40,219 nt of DNA from Kiritimatiellia bacterium. GTDB lineage: Bacteria; Verrucomicrobiota; Kiritimatiellia; JAQICX01. Location of the stretch: assembly GCA_027858345.1 (NCBI GenBank), contig JAQICX010000153.1:1-40219 (forward strand), read 5' to 3'. Numbering within the stretch: the stretch's first letter is position 1; each line of letters begins with the position of its first letter. The notes beneath the pieces were generated by a model. It saw only the letters and a program-made list of their open reading frames with translations, searched no databases and was not told where the DNA came from. The translations under genes and the position numbers were made by a program. Shown in pieces: positions 15,389 through 23,651 of the stretch.

Positions 15389-16490
15389 GGTAGTCACTGG
15401 TATTAAAAATTTTGATTTGCTTTATGGAGGGGTTTTTGACAACAGACCGTCCCTTATTTGTGGAGCTAAAGGTACAGGTAAGACAACTTTTGCCTTATCC
15501 TTTCTGTATCAGGGGTTGAAAAGTGATGAGCGAGGCCTCATTTTGTCTACCACAAACAGCAAAGATTTGGCTATATTCGGGGAATCAATTGGAATGCCTG
15601 TAAATGCTGCTGTTGATAATAATAAGTTGTTTTTGCTTGAGTACAGCAGTTTTGTTCCAGGCAGAGATCGTGATGATAATATTATGTTGCCTCCAGATGG
15701 TTTTATGCAATTGCAGATGCTGATTGAAGAACAAGCTATCGATAGGGTTGTGATTGACACAGTTCTTCCTTGGGTTGCAATTGATGATTACAACAGACTT
15801 GCAGAGCATGTTTTCTCGTTTATAAGAGCATTTGAAAGAATTAATGTTTCTTGTCTTTTTACAATGCCCAAGCCAGTGTCCACACCGGCTATTCGGTTGC
15901 GTCACTTAATGCAGCAAAATTTGCCAATATCTGTTAGTTTGAGAAAAGATGAATTTGAGAAGCATTATATAAACGTTGATAAGTACATTGGTTCTAATGT
16001 TAAACCAGGTGTTATTGACTTTGAGTCTAATTTTAGTAAAGGCTTAGATAAGGCACGAGTTCCTCTTGCTACAAATAAAAATAGTGTTAATATTGATGAA
16101 AGTGATTTAGTTAGTCCTTTTGAGAGTCTTGACTTTGAAAGTGGTAATAGCATAAGACCAAGAACTGCTAGACGAGTTAACACTCGAAACAGAGAGGAAT
16201 TTGATGAAATTGATTTTGTTGATAGTTTTGATATCGGGAATAATGCAAAACGCCGAGCCGCAGATGATTCAATGGATAATAATGAAACTATGGAAAAACT
16301 AAAGAATTCAGGTTTTGAACGTTTTGAGATGCCTAAAGATTCAAGCAAATTAGATGATTTGGAAAAAGATGTTATTGATAAGTCTGAATTGTTGTCTGAA
16401 GATGACGAAGAGCAGGCTAAACAAGATAATCTTGAAAAAATAGATTATTCTAGTTTTGTTCTGGAAGATGACGGGGAAGGTGGTAAATAG
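15378..16490 (+). CDS. KaiC/RecA-like ATPase with acidic C-terminal tail
   Basis: This 370-aa protein has one RecA-fold domain of the KaiC/RadB type. Walker A is GAKGTGKTT (29-37) and Walker B is RVVIDT (123-128). The segment aligning with the catalytic Glu-Glu of KaiC reads LSTTNSKD, so those carboxylates seem to be missing. From about residue 200 the protein has no recognisable fold, is rich in Asp, Glu, Ser and Asn, and is probably disordered. Single KaiC-like domains are often linked to two-component signalling in bacteria and archaea. The gene overlaps the receiver gene and is followed two bases later by the AAA+ ATPase gene, so tight coexpression is expected. Its substrate is unknown. 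Confidence 0.8.
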   Translation: MISKVVTGIKNFDLLYGGVFDNRPSLICGAKGTGKTTFALSFLYQGLKSDERGLILSTTNSKDLAIFGESIGMPVNAAVDNNKLFLLEYSSFVPGRDRDDNIMLPPDGFMQLQMLIEEQAIDRVVIDTVLPWVAIDDYNRLAEHVFSFIRAFERINVSCLFTMPKPVSTPAIRLRHLMQQNLPISVSLRKDEFEKHYINVDKYIGSNVKPGVIDFESNFSKGLDKARVPLATNKNSVNIDESDLVSPFESLDFESGNSIRPRTARRVNTRNREEFDEIDFVDSFDIGNNAKRRAADDSMDNNETMEKLKNSGFERFEMPKDSSKLDDLEKDVIDKSELLSEDDEEQAKQDNLEKIDYSSFVLEDDGEGGK

Positions 16491-16492
16491 AT

Positions 16493-17341
16493 ATGCATGC
16501 TGATTATTGGAGTTTAAGAGAAGAACCATTTCAAAATATTGCAGATTTGAACTTTGCATATTTGTCCAGTCAGCATAAATCTGGGCTTTCAAAATTGTTG
16601 TATTTGGTTCAAGGTCGAAAAACTGGAGGTGTAATTGTTGGATCATACGGAGTTGGCAAATCCATGTTGTTATATTTGTTACAACAGAAGTTGGCTTCAG
16701 ACAATTCAGTTCGTTATATTCAGGTTGATGCACCACCAGCTGGTGGCATGGTGCTTGGAATGCAGATTTTGAGTCATCTTGGATTCTCCGGAAAATGTGA
16801 AAGTTATTCAGATGTTCTCAATGTTCTTCAGGATTTTGCAACGGATAAGGCAACTTCTGCATCTAGAATTGTTCTTGCTGTTGATGAAGTTCATCTCTTG
16901 AAAGAGCCTGATACATTTCAGTTGTTGCATCTGTTGACAAATCTTCGCATAAAGAAAAAATCAGGTGCATTTGGGGATGTTGCCATCACATTGATTCTAT
17001 CGGGGCATGAGGAGTTTTTATTGAGTCTGAAAAAACGTCCTGCACTTGTTCAGAGAATGCAGTTGATTTGGAGATTATCACCACTGACTTTGCAGCAGTG
17101 TATTGAGTATACACAATTTAGAGTTCAAGCTGCAGGTGGAGACATCTGGTTGTTTGATAAAGCGGCTGTTGAAGTTTTGTATAAGGCAAGTAATGGTTTG
17201 CCCCGTGTTATAAACAATATATGTGATGTGGCTTTGCTTTTGGGGTGTGCAGCCGGACGAAACAAAATCACTAGAGATATAATGATGCAGGCAATTGACG
17301 AAGTTAAGATGCCTGAAATAGATAATATAATATTGGAGTAG
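16493..17341 (+). CDS. ExeA/GspA-like AAA+ ATPase
   Basis: This 282-aa protein belongs to the ExeA/GspA/MshM group of AAA+ ATPases. It begins with the typical ADYWSLREEPFQNIADLNFA. Walker A is GSYGVGKS (50-57), Walker B is IVLAVDEVHLL (D131, E132), and LILSGHEE is the sensor-1 region. The C-terminus has the lid motif ASNGLPRVINNICDVAL. ExeA helps place type II secretion or pilus machinery in the envelope, and close relatives act in transposition (TniB). The membrane and peptidoglycan-binding parts of ExeA are absent. The two small membrane proteins encoded directly downstream could supply the anchor; this is inference. Confidence 0.88.
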   Translation: MHADYWSLREEPFQNIADLNFAYLSSQHKSGLSKLLYLVQGRKTGGVIVGSYGVGKSMLLYLLQQKLASDNSVRYIQVDAPPAGGMVLGMQILSHLGFSGKCESYSDVLNVLQDFATDKATSASRIVLAVDEVHLLKEPDTFQLLHLLTNLRIKKKSGAFGDVAITLILSGHEEFLLSLKKRPALVQRMQLIWRLSPLTLQQCIEYTQFRVQAAGGDIWLFDKAAVEVLYKASNGLPRVINNICDVALLLGCAAGRNKITRDIMMQAIDEVKMPEIDNIILE

Positions 17342-17348
17342 TAATTTT

Positions 17349-17741
17349 ATGAGGGATCTAGGAACTTTATTGACAACCACGGGGGTTGTAGCAACACTTT
17401 TTGCAGTATTCTTTGCTGCGACAGGTATGTATCTTCAGTATAGGAAGGGAAAACAGGCTAAGCGAACTATGCCTATGGATAAGGAAAACCACCATGGTAC
17501 ATCTCCTGGTAGCCTTGTCCCTTTTGAACAACAGCCACATGTTGAGGTTTCAGAAGGTGGTAAAATTGAGAAAGAAGATATTATTAATAACAATGATAAA
17601 TATGTTCCTCCAATGAAAAAAGCAAGCAATCCTAAAAATCATAGACAAGCAATGCCATCGACCTCAGTCTTTAAAAAATATATGCCCTCTGGGGTCGAAA
17701 GTACTTCTCTTGATGATAGTACAGACTACATCTGGGAGTAA
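17349..17741 (+). CDS. Single-pass membrane protein of ATPase operon, unknown
   Basis: I do not recognise this 130-aa protein. One membrane helix (about residues 5-27, LLTTTGVVATLFAVFFAATG) is followed by a basic stop-transfer segment YRKGKQAKR. The remainder is about 95 hydrophilic residues, rich in Lys, Pro, Ser and Asn, with no visible fold; by the positive-inside rule they should be cytoplasmic. It starts seven bases after the AAA+ ATPase gene and ends two bases before the next gene. Its small size and placement suggest a membrane anchor or adaptor for the ATPases. Confidence 0.7.
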   Translation: MRDLGTLLTTTGVVATLFAVFFAATGMYLQYRKGKQAKRTMPMDKENHHGTSPGSLVPFEQQPHVEVSEGGKIEKEDIINNNDKYVPPMKKASNPKNHRQAMPSTSVFKKYMPSGVESTSLDDSTDYIWE

Positions 17742-17743
17742 TA

Positions 17744-19090
17744 GTGACGAGTGAACGAAGAATATTTTTCATCGGATTAGGTATCTTCCTTTTAATTACT
17801 ACTATATTCTTTTCAATATGTAATTTAAAAACTTCCAGAAGTTTTAACTCCACGCTTGAACATCTTAATTCTATGGGATTGCCACAGAACTTTGATGAAC
17901 TTTCTCAATCTCATAATATTTCAGACAAAGAGAATGCTGCAATAATTTTGACCAATGTTTTTAGAGTTGCATCTTCTCCAGAAAACAGCACAAACAAACT
18001 AGAGCAGATTGTTCTTGATCTGGATGCAAAGACTTTAGCACAAAAAAGATTGTCGCTCGATTATTCAGAGTTACCGCCAGAAGAAATTGTTGAACTTAGA
18101 AATCTTATATCGGATGAGAAAATTTTGTCAATATTGCAATCGCTTTACGCTAGCAGTGCGTTGAAAGATGCTGTTTTTGATTATGAAGAGATGGTGAATT
18201 GGGAGTATTCAAAAGAATTTATGGCATGTGTAAAGCTTATGTGCTTAAATGCATATTTAAGTGCATTGGATGGTAATCCTGATAAGTCTATAATGGAAGT
18301 TACCGCAATTCTGCGCATTATGAATATGTTTGCTGATGTTCCTTCTATTCCAATTGTATTAGTTCGCTTTGCTGGTATAAATCAGACGGTGGATGTACTT
18401 GAGCAAATTCTTGAATTAGTTCCTGTTACTAATGTAAACAGAGATGTGTTAATTGAACTTGCATCTGAGTTGAACAGAAGTTATAATTTGAACAGTTCTT
18501 CCTATATTTCAGCGCTTGATGGTGAATCTATTATTGGAGCACAAACTTTTAAGGCAATTCTTTATGATGATTTAAATTCTGAGGAGTTTAAAAGTAGAGG
18601 AATTCCACCTGTATATGCATTTCTGATGCGTTATCCATTTGCTTGTGTTTTAAAAACAGACTATACTCAGTTCTTGAAAAATATAATTGAGATTAGAAAA
18701 AGTGCAGGCGGTCAATTTTTTGAATTGGCTGATGTAGTGCAAATCAACGAAGATACACCATTCTGGACATCTTCAAGTGTGAAGGTGTTACCACACCTTT
18801 TGGCTGGTTTGCGTTACATGTATGTATGTAATGCAAAATTACAGCTGGCTAGAATCGCCATTGGTCTTGAACTGTTCTATAGCTCTAATGCTCAGTATCC
18901 TCTTACGCTGTCAGTAAAGTCTATAATCCCTGAAGAAAACAATTTGTATGATCCTTTCTCAAAGCAGTACTATAAATATATTTCATCTACCAATAGCTAT
19001 AAACTATATTCAGTTGGTCCAAACTTAGTTGATGATGTTGGTGTTGAAATTGGCGAGCAGGGGGAACTCCTCGATTGCGTCTGGAAATAA
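17744..19090 (+). CDS. Membrane-anchored protein with pseudopilin-like C-terminal motif
   Basis: This 448-aa protein starts with GTG and has one N-terminal membrane helix (about 7-27). The middle is largely helical with no domain I recognise. The last 60 residues contain GLELFYSSNAQYPLTL, LYDPFSKQYYKY (from 401) and LYSVGPNLVDD (from 421). This resembles the pattern at the end of many type II pseudopilin-like proteins: a YP-L segment, a DPFS motif, then YxLYSVGPNGxDD. The N-terminus lacks a prepilin cleavage motif, so it is not an ordinary pseudopilin. It is the last gene of the operon and faces the polyferredoxin gene tail to tail with only six bases between stop codons. Confidence 0.65.
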   Translation: MTSERRIFFIGLGIFLLITTIFFSICNLKTSRSFNSTLEHLNSMGLPQNFDELSQSHNISDKENAAIILTNVFRVASSPENSTNKLEQIVLDLDAKTLAQKRLSLDYSELPPEEIVELRNLISDEKILSILQSLYASSALKDAVFDYEEMVNWEYSKEFMACVKLMCLNAYLSALDGNPDKSIMEVTAILRIMNMFADVPSIPIVLVRFAGINQTVDVLEQILELVPVTNVNRDVLIELASELNRSYNLNSSSYISALDGESIIGAQTFKAILYDDLNSEEFKSRGIPPVYAFLMRYPFACVLKTDYTQFLKNIIEIRKSAGGQFFELADVVQINEDTPFWTSSSVKVLPHLLAGLRYMYVCNAKLQLARIAIGLELFYSSNAQYPLTLSVKSIIPEENNLYDPFSKQYYKYISSTNSYKLYSVGPNLVDDVGVEIGEQGELLDCVWK

Positions 19091-19096
19091 AAGCAA

Positions 19097-20266
19097 TTAT
19101 TTCTGACTTTTCGGGCAGAGCTTGTAGCATCTAGCGCAACAAACGCAATTAATTTTATCTATTACATAAGTTGTATTTCTTCTGACCTTACATAAATAGA
19201 TCAGTTTTATAATAACAACCAATGCCAGATATAATCCTAGAATTAATGATGCAGTTTGAACTATATTTCCTGTCTGTAATGCATTGTTTATGACGGTATC
19301 AAGTTCGGGGTCATCAATTTGAGCACTGTTATATTTTATGACATCAGGATGGTTAATCAATAAAAATTTCCCTATATAAAGCCCGAAGGCAAGTCCAATG
19401 GCTATTATTCCAGGAGATATTGCCAGACAAACTTTTATTCTGTTCATAGATATATTGCGTTTCTCATTTGTGCTTGGAGGAATAATTGCATTTGTCGGAC
19501 ACACATCTTTGCAGAAGTCGCAGTTGATACAATCTTTATCAATAGGAATATCGGCAGGCTTTCGGCTTAAAACAGAAAAAACTTTTAAGATTGCCCCGTA
19601 TGGGCAAAGGTATTTGCAGTAAGGTCTTGCATTTACAAGTCCAATTAGCAGTATTATAAATGTTGCTATAATTGTTCCTTTTGTAAATGCACCTCTGAAA
19701 ATTCCAACATATGGATCTTGAGCGCATATTATGAAATCAATATCCAGTGCAGCATATAGAATTGCAAATCCAAGATAGAAAAATGGAATCAGTGTTAGAA
19801 ATTCATGTATGGGTTTTGGGATCCTAAAGTTTTTATAGTTTAAAACATCCTGCACTCCTCCAATAGGACAAGCAGCTCCACAAAATATTCTGCCAAAAAA
19901 CATGGCTGCAATGACTGGAATTAGAAATAGAAATATTTGATTTATGGTGATTGGAAAAGTTTTTGAAGCAACAGCCAATGATACTGTTTGAATCGCACCA
20001 ATTGGACACAGACAGCCATTTTTAATGAACCCGAAAATAAGTATAACTAGAAAAATTAGTGCCAGCAGAATCTTTCTGTTCCTCAGTTTGTAAAAGATCC
20101 ATACTGTCAGTGCCAGAATAATACATAGCATTATTGGATTGTATATTTCAGGAAAATATAAAAAGTCAGGCGATGGTAAAGGTGTTGGAGGAATTTCATA
20201 GTTATTTGAGAAATCAGGTTTAGGAAACCTAAACAGTGCAAAGTTTATGATAGAGCTGGGAATCAT
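19097..20266 (-). CDS. NapH/CcoG-like polyferredoxin membrane protein
   Basis: This 389-aa protein has several membrane helices alternating with Cys motifs. The pattern is that of NapH/NosR-type proteins: CLCPIGA (C85, C87), CGAACPIGG (C129, C133) and CKYLCPYGA (C217, C221), each just after a membrane helix. A ferredoxin motif follows, CINCDFCKDVCP (246-256), and a C-terminal CVCCARCYKLCP provides C374, C377, C380 and C384. Such proteins pass electrons across or along the inner membrane between quinol, flavin or ferredoxin partners. It overlaps the Tat-ferredoxin gene upstream by four bases (ATGA), so the two probably form a complex. The terminal reductase is not encoded nearby. Confidence 0.82.
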   Translation of the reverse strand: MIPSSIINFALFRFPKPDFSNNYEIPPTPLPSPDFLYFPEIYNPIMLCIILALTVWIFYKLRNRKILLALIFLVILIFGFIKNGCLCPIGAIQTVSLAVASKTFPITINQIFLFLIPVIAAMFFGRIFCGAACPIGGVQDVLNYKNFRIPKPIHEFLTLIPFFYLGFAILYAALDIDFIICAQDPYVGIFRGAFTKGTIIATFIILLIGLVNARPYCKYLCPYGAILKVFSVLSRKPADIPIDKDCINCDFCKDVCPTNAIIPPSTNEKRNISMNRIKVCLAISPGIIAIGLAFGLYIGKFLLINHPDVIKYNSAQIDDPELDTVINNALQTGNIVQTASLILGLYLALVVIIKLIYLCKVRRNTTYVIDKINCVCCARCYKLCPKSQK

Positions 20267-20820
20267 AAGTATTTCTCCGGAAGAAGATATGGAGATGATG
20301 CATCAATTCTTTTTATGGAATCATATTTACATTTAGTTGCAATATTGCATATGTTACATTGCTTACATAGTTCTTGATTTATCTGAAGAATTAATGAACC
20401 ATTGCCAAACGCTTGACATGCTTCTGAACATCGCCCGCAGCCAATACAAAGTTTTTGGTCAATCTTATACTCGAAATATGGGTCATCAATGAATTGTCTT
20501 TGTATTGCATTGGTTGGGCATCGCAGATTCTCAGCAGCATTGTTACGAGCTATGTAGTTGTTTTGATAATAGCCACTGCAAAAATCACAGTATCCGCATG
20601 TTGCATACAGGTGGAAGCATTTTGTTACAGACGGAGTCATAACACAGTTGACTGCGCAATCTCCGCAGTTTTGACATTTGTTCGGATCAATTTGCCAAAC
20701 AGTTTGATGATTTTCTCTTTTCTTCCACAAAAAGAGTCCGCTACCAGCAAGCAAAATTGTTGCTGCAATTTTCTTTAAAAATGCTCTGCGCGATATACTA
20801 TTGTTTTCCTGTTCATTCAT
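20263..20820 (-). CDS. Tat-exported ferredoxin-like Fe-S protein (NapG-like)
   Basis: This 185-aa protein begins with a twin-arginine signal, S10-R-R-A-F-L-K, and a hydrophobic stretch, so it should be exported folded. Four Cys-rich clusters follow: CQNCGDCAVNC (49-59), a looser set with CGYCDFC (75-81) and C101-P, CIGCGRCSEAC (125-135) and CKQCNIC...C (152-164). This agrees with NapG-type proteins that carry up to four [4Fe-4S] clusters. With the membrane polyferredoxin encoded next, it probably forms an electron relay on the periplasmic side. The start is a standard ATG, but no strong ribosome-binding site is visible. Confidence 0.82.
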   Translation of the reverse strand: MNEQENNSISRRAFLKKIAATILLAGSGLFLWKKRENHQTVWQIDPNKCQNCGDCAVNCVMTPSVTKCFHLYATCGYCDFCSGYYQNNYIARNNAAENLRCPTNAIQRQFIDDPYFEYKIDQKLCIGCGRCSEACQAFGNGSLILQINQELCKQCNICNIATKCKYDSIKRIDASSPYLLPEKYL

Positions 20821-20886
20821 ATTTCGAGTATTTTAGACAGTAATAACAATCTTGACAAGATTTATTTTTATTACTTTGTATAATCC

Positions 20887-20951
20887 TTGATTTTTCGGTT
20901 GCATTATTTTTTTTCTTTGAATTTTGGAAAGCCATTTTTGCCCAAACAACA
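20887..20951 (-). repeat. About 63-bp dispersed repeat, copy 1
   Basis: This block runs from ATTTTTCGGTTG through TTTTGGAAAGCCATTT to AAACAACACACTT. It recurs with small changes at 23732-23792, in both cases just upstream (minus strand) of repeat-rich spacer DNA. TTGGAAAGCCATTT also has an inverted copy at 21083-21096. Confidence 0.75.
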
Positions 20952-21227
20952 CACTTCAATTTGCACCAATCTTTTGCTTCGCAAGCAGAATAAGATGTAT
21001 ACCTATACTATCTTACTGCTTTTAAAGCAAAATCTCGGCACAACTTGAAGCGCAGTTTTGGCTTTTTATTTCATAAAAACCTAAATGGCTTTCCAAGGTG
21101 AAATGCACAAAGCGTAGTTTTACCGTAAGACACTTGCTACAGTCCCTTATAAAAAAACATTAATTTATCACCCAAAAAGGCAAAAAAGAAAATTCAATAG
21201 CTGATTTTATTAGCCGAAACGCATGTT

Positions 21228-21455
21228 TCAGACGCTAACCGAAAAATTCAAATGGGACAGCCCTAACATAAAAAATTCTTGCCAAGATTGGTGTTTTTTG
21301 ATATACATGAATTGTCTTTGAGTTTTAACATTAAACAACGGGAGGATAATATGACTTTTCCTAGAGTAAAAGTTGCTTCTAGAAGCATTTATCACACATC
21401 TGTTAAACGTGTGATAGATGCTTTTATAAGGCAATTTCACTCTAGGTAGTGGCAT
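21228..21455 (-). pseudogene. Fragment resembling a REP-associated (Y1) transposase N-terminus
   Basis: The frame from 21455 begins MPLPRVKLPYKSIYHTFNRC, which resembles the N-terminus of REP-associated tyrosine transposases (pattern M-P/A-R-P...YHV..R). After about 25 residues the frame continues into sequence with no such similarity; the His-hydrophobic-His and Tyr catalytic motifs are absent. It is either a decayed transposase or a repeat that copied a transposase 5' end. The same bases form one arm of the palindrome at 21360-21446. Confidence 0.35.
21360..21446. repeat. 87-bp imperfect palindrome (long hairpin)
   Basis: The outer arms CCTAGAGT and ACTCTAGG pair perfectly, followed by TTGC/GCAA pairing with one bulge. 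The inner arms 21384-21397 and 21409-21422 pair over 14 positions with one G-U, leaving an 11-nt loop. A 12-bp palindrome GCTTCTAGAAGC (21375-21386) overlaps the left arm. The size and arrangement would suit a REP-like or MITE-like element. Confidence 0.75.
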
Positions 21456-21586
21456 AATAACACCTCTTTCGTTTAAGTTGATGTTAATATATCACCTTTA
21501 GGAATTTTTTCAAGGAAAATTTTTTTAAAAGTCAGTCTTTTATTATCAGGTTGAATTGTGTTAAACTTTTGGAGGAATTATTGTCT

Positions 21587-22708
21587 TTATAGTGGGCCGC
21601 GTTTGAAGGCTGTTAGTAGGGGGGATTGGGTCATTGTGATTGCCTGTTTTGGGCATACTTCATGACAGCAGCAGCAACCTATGCAGTCTTTGGCTTTGAG
21701 AATTGGGAGTTTACCCTTTTCTACTGTGATAGCATGCTCAGGGCATGCTTTTTCACATAGTCCGCATGAAATACATTTGTTATCGAAAGCCGGTCTAATC
21801 CATACCCATTTGCCTATAATTGGAATAAATGGTTTTAAGAGCGGTAATATAAGTTTTGCTTTTGCCGTATTTGGAATTTTAAATTGCGTTTTGATGTTTT
21901 CTATTTGGGTTCCTGCAACCTCTAGTTGGCTGATAAAACTTCTGTTTTCTTTTGCGTAGTCTTTCAAATATGGGACAGTTTTGTAGTTGACCCCAATGAT
22001 CTGAGAAATTATGAAATCAAGTGCGTATGTGGATGTTGATGCTGCAATGAAGTTTGCTTTTACTGGTGTACCTGCCGACCCTGGGCCATCACCTTCAAGA
22101 CACAAAATTCCGTCTGCAATTGAAAGCGTAACGGGTACAGCTTTGTTTATCGCCATCAGGAGTCGCCCGAAGTCACCAACGTTTGAGTGATTTTTATGCA
22201 GAATTGCTTTCTGATAGCCGGGGATTGTGCCATATAAGTTTTTTGTAGCAGCTGTTAAGGTCGTTAAAGTATGAGTTTTAACTTTTGGCAGGTTGATTAT
22301 TACATCTGCATCTAAAATTGGTGTTGCAATTGAAAATGAATAACCATCGATATTGACTTTTCTTGCACCACTTTTTTCTAAGTTTGTAAACTCAATGTCT
22401 TCTTCTTCGCATAACTTTTTGAATCCGGTTTTTTCAACAACGGACTCAAGGTTCATTGCACTTGCAGGGCTGTCACCAATGATGGGAATTCCGTCTGCAT
22501 CTCTTACCAGTTGGATGACTGCGCATGCAATCTCGGGATGTGTTGTGATTGCATCCTCTGGAGGATGATTGGAAAGGAGGTTAGGTTTTATAAATACAGT
22601 TTGCCCTGGCTTTATGAACGAAGAAAAACCTCCAAGAGGTTCCATCAACTCTTTGATGGATTCATGGAGGTTTGTATATTCTGCTTGCTGTTTAACGGAA
22701 ACAATCAT
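21587..22708 (-). CDS. DUF362 protein with C-terminal two-cluster ferredoxin domain
   Basis: This 373-aa protein has an N-terminal DUF362 domain (about 1-290), with KPGQTVFIKPNLLSNHPPED and the segment IINLPKVKTHTLTTLTAATK that are usual in the family. The C-terminus is a bacterial-type ferredoxin: CISCGLCEKACPEHAI (C312-C322) and CIGCCCCHEVCPKQAI (C342-C352), enough for two [4Fe-4S] clusters. The second cluster region holds an unusual CCCC run. The function of DUF362 proteins is not established, but they are common in anaerobes and often fused to ferredoxins. The gene overlaps the upstream thioredoxin gene by four bases (ATGA). Confidence 0.9.
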   Translation of the reverse strand: MIVSVKQQAEYTNLHESIKELMEPLGGFSSFIKPGQTVFIKPNLLSNHPPEDAITTHPEIACAVIQLVRDADGIPIIGDSPASAMNLESVVEKTGFKKLCEEEDIEFTNLEKSGARKVNIDGYSFSIATPILDADVIINLPKVKTHTLTTLTAATKNLYGTIPGYQKAILHKNHSNVGDFGRLLMAINKAVPVTLSIADGILCLEGDGPGSAGTPVKANFIAASTSTYALDFIISQIIGVNYKTVPYLKDYAKENRSFISQLEVAGTQIENIKTQFKIPNTAKAKLILPLLKPFIPIIGKWVWIRPAFDNKCISCGLCEKACPEHAITVEKGKLPILKAKDCIGCCCCHEVCPKQAITMTQSPLLTAFKRGPL

Positions 22709-23202
22709 TTTGCTTTTTTGATTATGTCCTGCAGATGTTTAACATAGGCAGCACTTCCACCAGCTTGATATCCTGTTTTACCTGCAACAGTTTTTCCATC
22801 AGGCTTCAAAATGTATATTGTTGGGAAACCTCTCACACCATAATCTTGAGCAAGTTTGTCATTAATTTTCTTTTGCTCTGGAGATAGTTTCTTTTTGCTA
22901 GGAAAGTCAACTTCAATACATACTAGATTATTTGTCGCATATGTAATAAATTCAGGTTTGCTGAAAACTTCTTTATCAAGTTTTATACACCAACCGCACC
23001 AATCACTACCTGTAAAGTCCATAAGAATATACTTGTTTTCTTTTTTTGCCTTATCAAGAGCAGCTTTACTATATGTTGTCCAGATGCTTTTTGTTTCCTC
23101 AACTTTTTTATCTTTTGATTCGTCTTTTGAAGTTTTCGTTGCATTGTTTGTGCATGACATAGCAATTAATGCTAGTCCTATTAATATGAGTCTTTTTTGC
23201 AT
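22705..23202 (-). CDS. Thioredoxin-fold lipoprotein, probably periplasmic
   Basis: This 165-aa protein has a lipoprotein-like signal (C17 in LIALAMSC-like context LALIAMSC) and a Lys-rich linker. The thioredoxin domain follows, with DFTGSDWCGWCIKLD (C69-G-W-C72) and the cis-proline segment RGFPTIYILKPDGK. It looks like the DUF255/thioredoxin_7 type that reduces or isomerises disulfides outside the cytoplasm. The translational coupling to the DUF362-ferredoxin gene suggests they act in one redox pathway, although the ferredoxin partner lacks a signal peptide and should be cytoplasmic. Confidence 0.85.
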   Translation of the reverse strand: MQKRLILIGLALIAMSCTNNATKTSKDESKDKKVEETKSIWTTYSKAALDKAKKENKYILMDFTGSDWCGWCIKLDKEVFSKPEFITYATNNLVCIEVDFPSKKKLSPEQKKINDKLAQDYGVRGFPTIYILKPDGKTVAGKTGYQAGGSAAYVKHLQDIIKKAK

Positions 23203-23249
23203 TTTTTATCCCTTCACTTAATTTCTTAATTATTAAGTGTTAACGATAG

Positions 23250-23651
23250 TTAATAAGTTTTTAGTTCAAAAATTATATCTTTTATTTCATTTTTTGTCTG
23301 TTCTTGAATTTTTTTAAGAGCCTGCTTTTTGTTATATCTTTTAAGTTCGTTTAACCAGACTGTGTTATCAACCGCGATATGAAGCACTCCTTTGAAAAGC
23401 TTAATAGGTTCGGTATGTTTGCCTATTGGACCCACAAATATTTTGGTCCATCTGTCTAATAAATCTTCCATAAGAACACGATCTGTCAAATGATATTTTT
23501 TCAATACCTCTGATATTGCGTCGTCCATATTGTCTTCGTGTTTGAAAAAGACATCTGGGTCGTAGTCATCAACTCTAAGACGTTCTTTATAGATTTGATG
23601 CCTTCCAGGATCTGTATATCTTAATTTTGGTTTGAAATCTCTTGGGCTCAT
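23250..23651 (-). CDS. DUF721/DciA-like protein
   Basis: This 133-aa protein carries a C-terminal DUF721 domain. The recognisable stretch runs from ISEVLKKYHLTDR through WTKIFVGPIGKHTEPIKLFK to GVLHIAVDNTVWLNEL and the basic QALKKIQEQ. DUF721 includes DciA, the ancestral loader and handler of the replicative helicase DnaB in bacteria without DnaC. The basic N-terminal tail could contact DNA. The ATG at 23651 is used here; a GTG at 23672 would add seven residues but lies in a GTGTACAGTATACATT word resembling one near 25580. No strong ribosome-binding site favours either. Confidence 0.72.
   Translation of the reverse strand: MSPRDFKPKLRYTDPGRHQIYKERLRVDDYDPDVFFKHEDNMDDAISEVLKKYHLTDRVLMEDLLDRWTKIFVGPIGKHTEPIKLFKGVLHIAVDNTVWLNELKRYNKKQALKKIQEQTKNEIKDIIFELKTY

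Larger units (their letters stand above)
20821..21586. repeat. Structured repeat spacer within the Fe-S gene region
   Basis: This 766-bp spacer holds a TTTTTCGGTTG end motif, a 14-bp inverted repeat (20924-20937 with 21083-21096), several smaller palindromes between its arms (for example GCTTCGCAAGC), and a large imperfect palindrome at 21360-21446 overlapping a transposase-like fragment. The part from 20887 to 20951 is repeated at 23732-23792. Confidence 0.65.
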
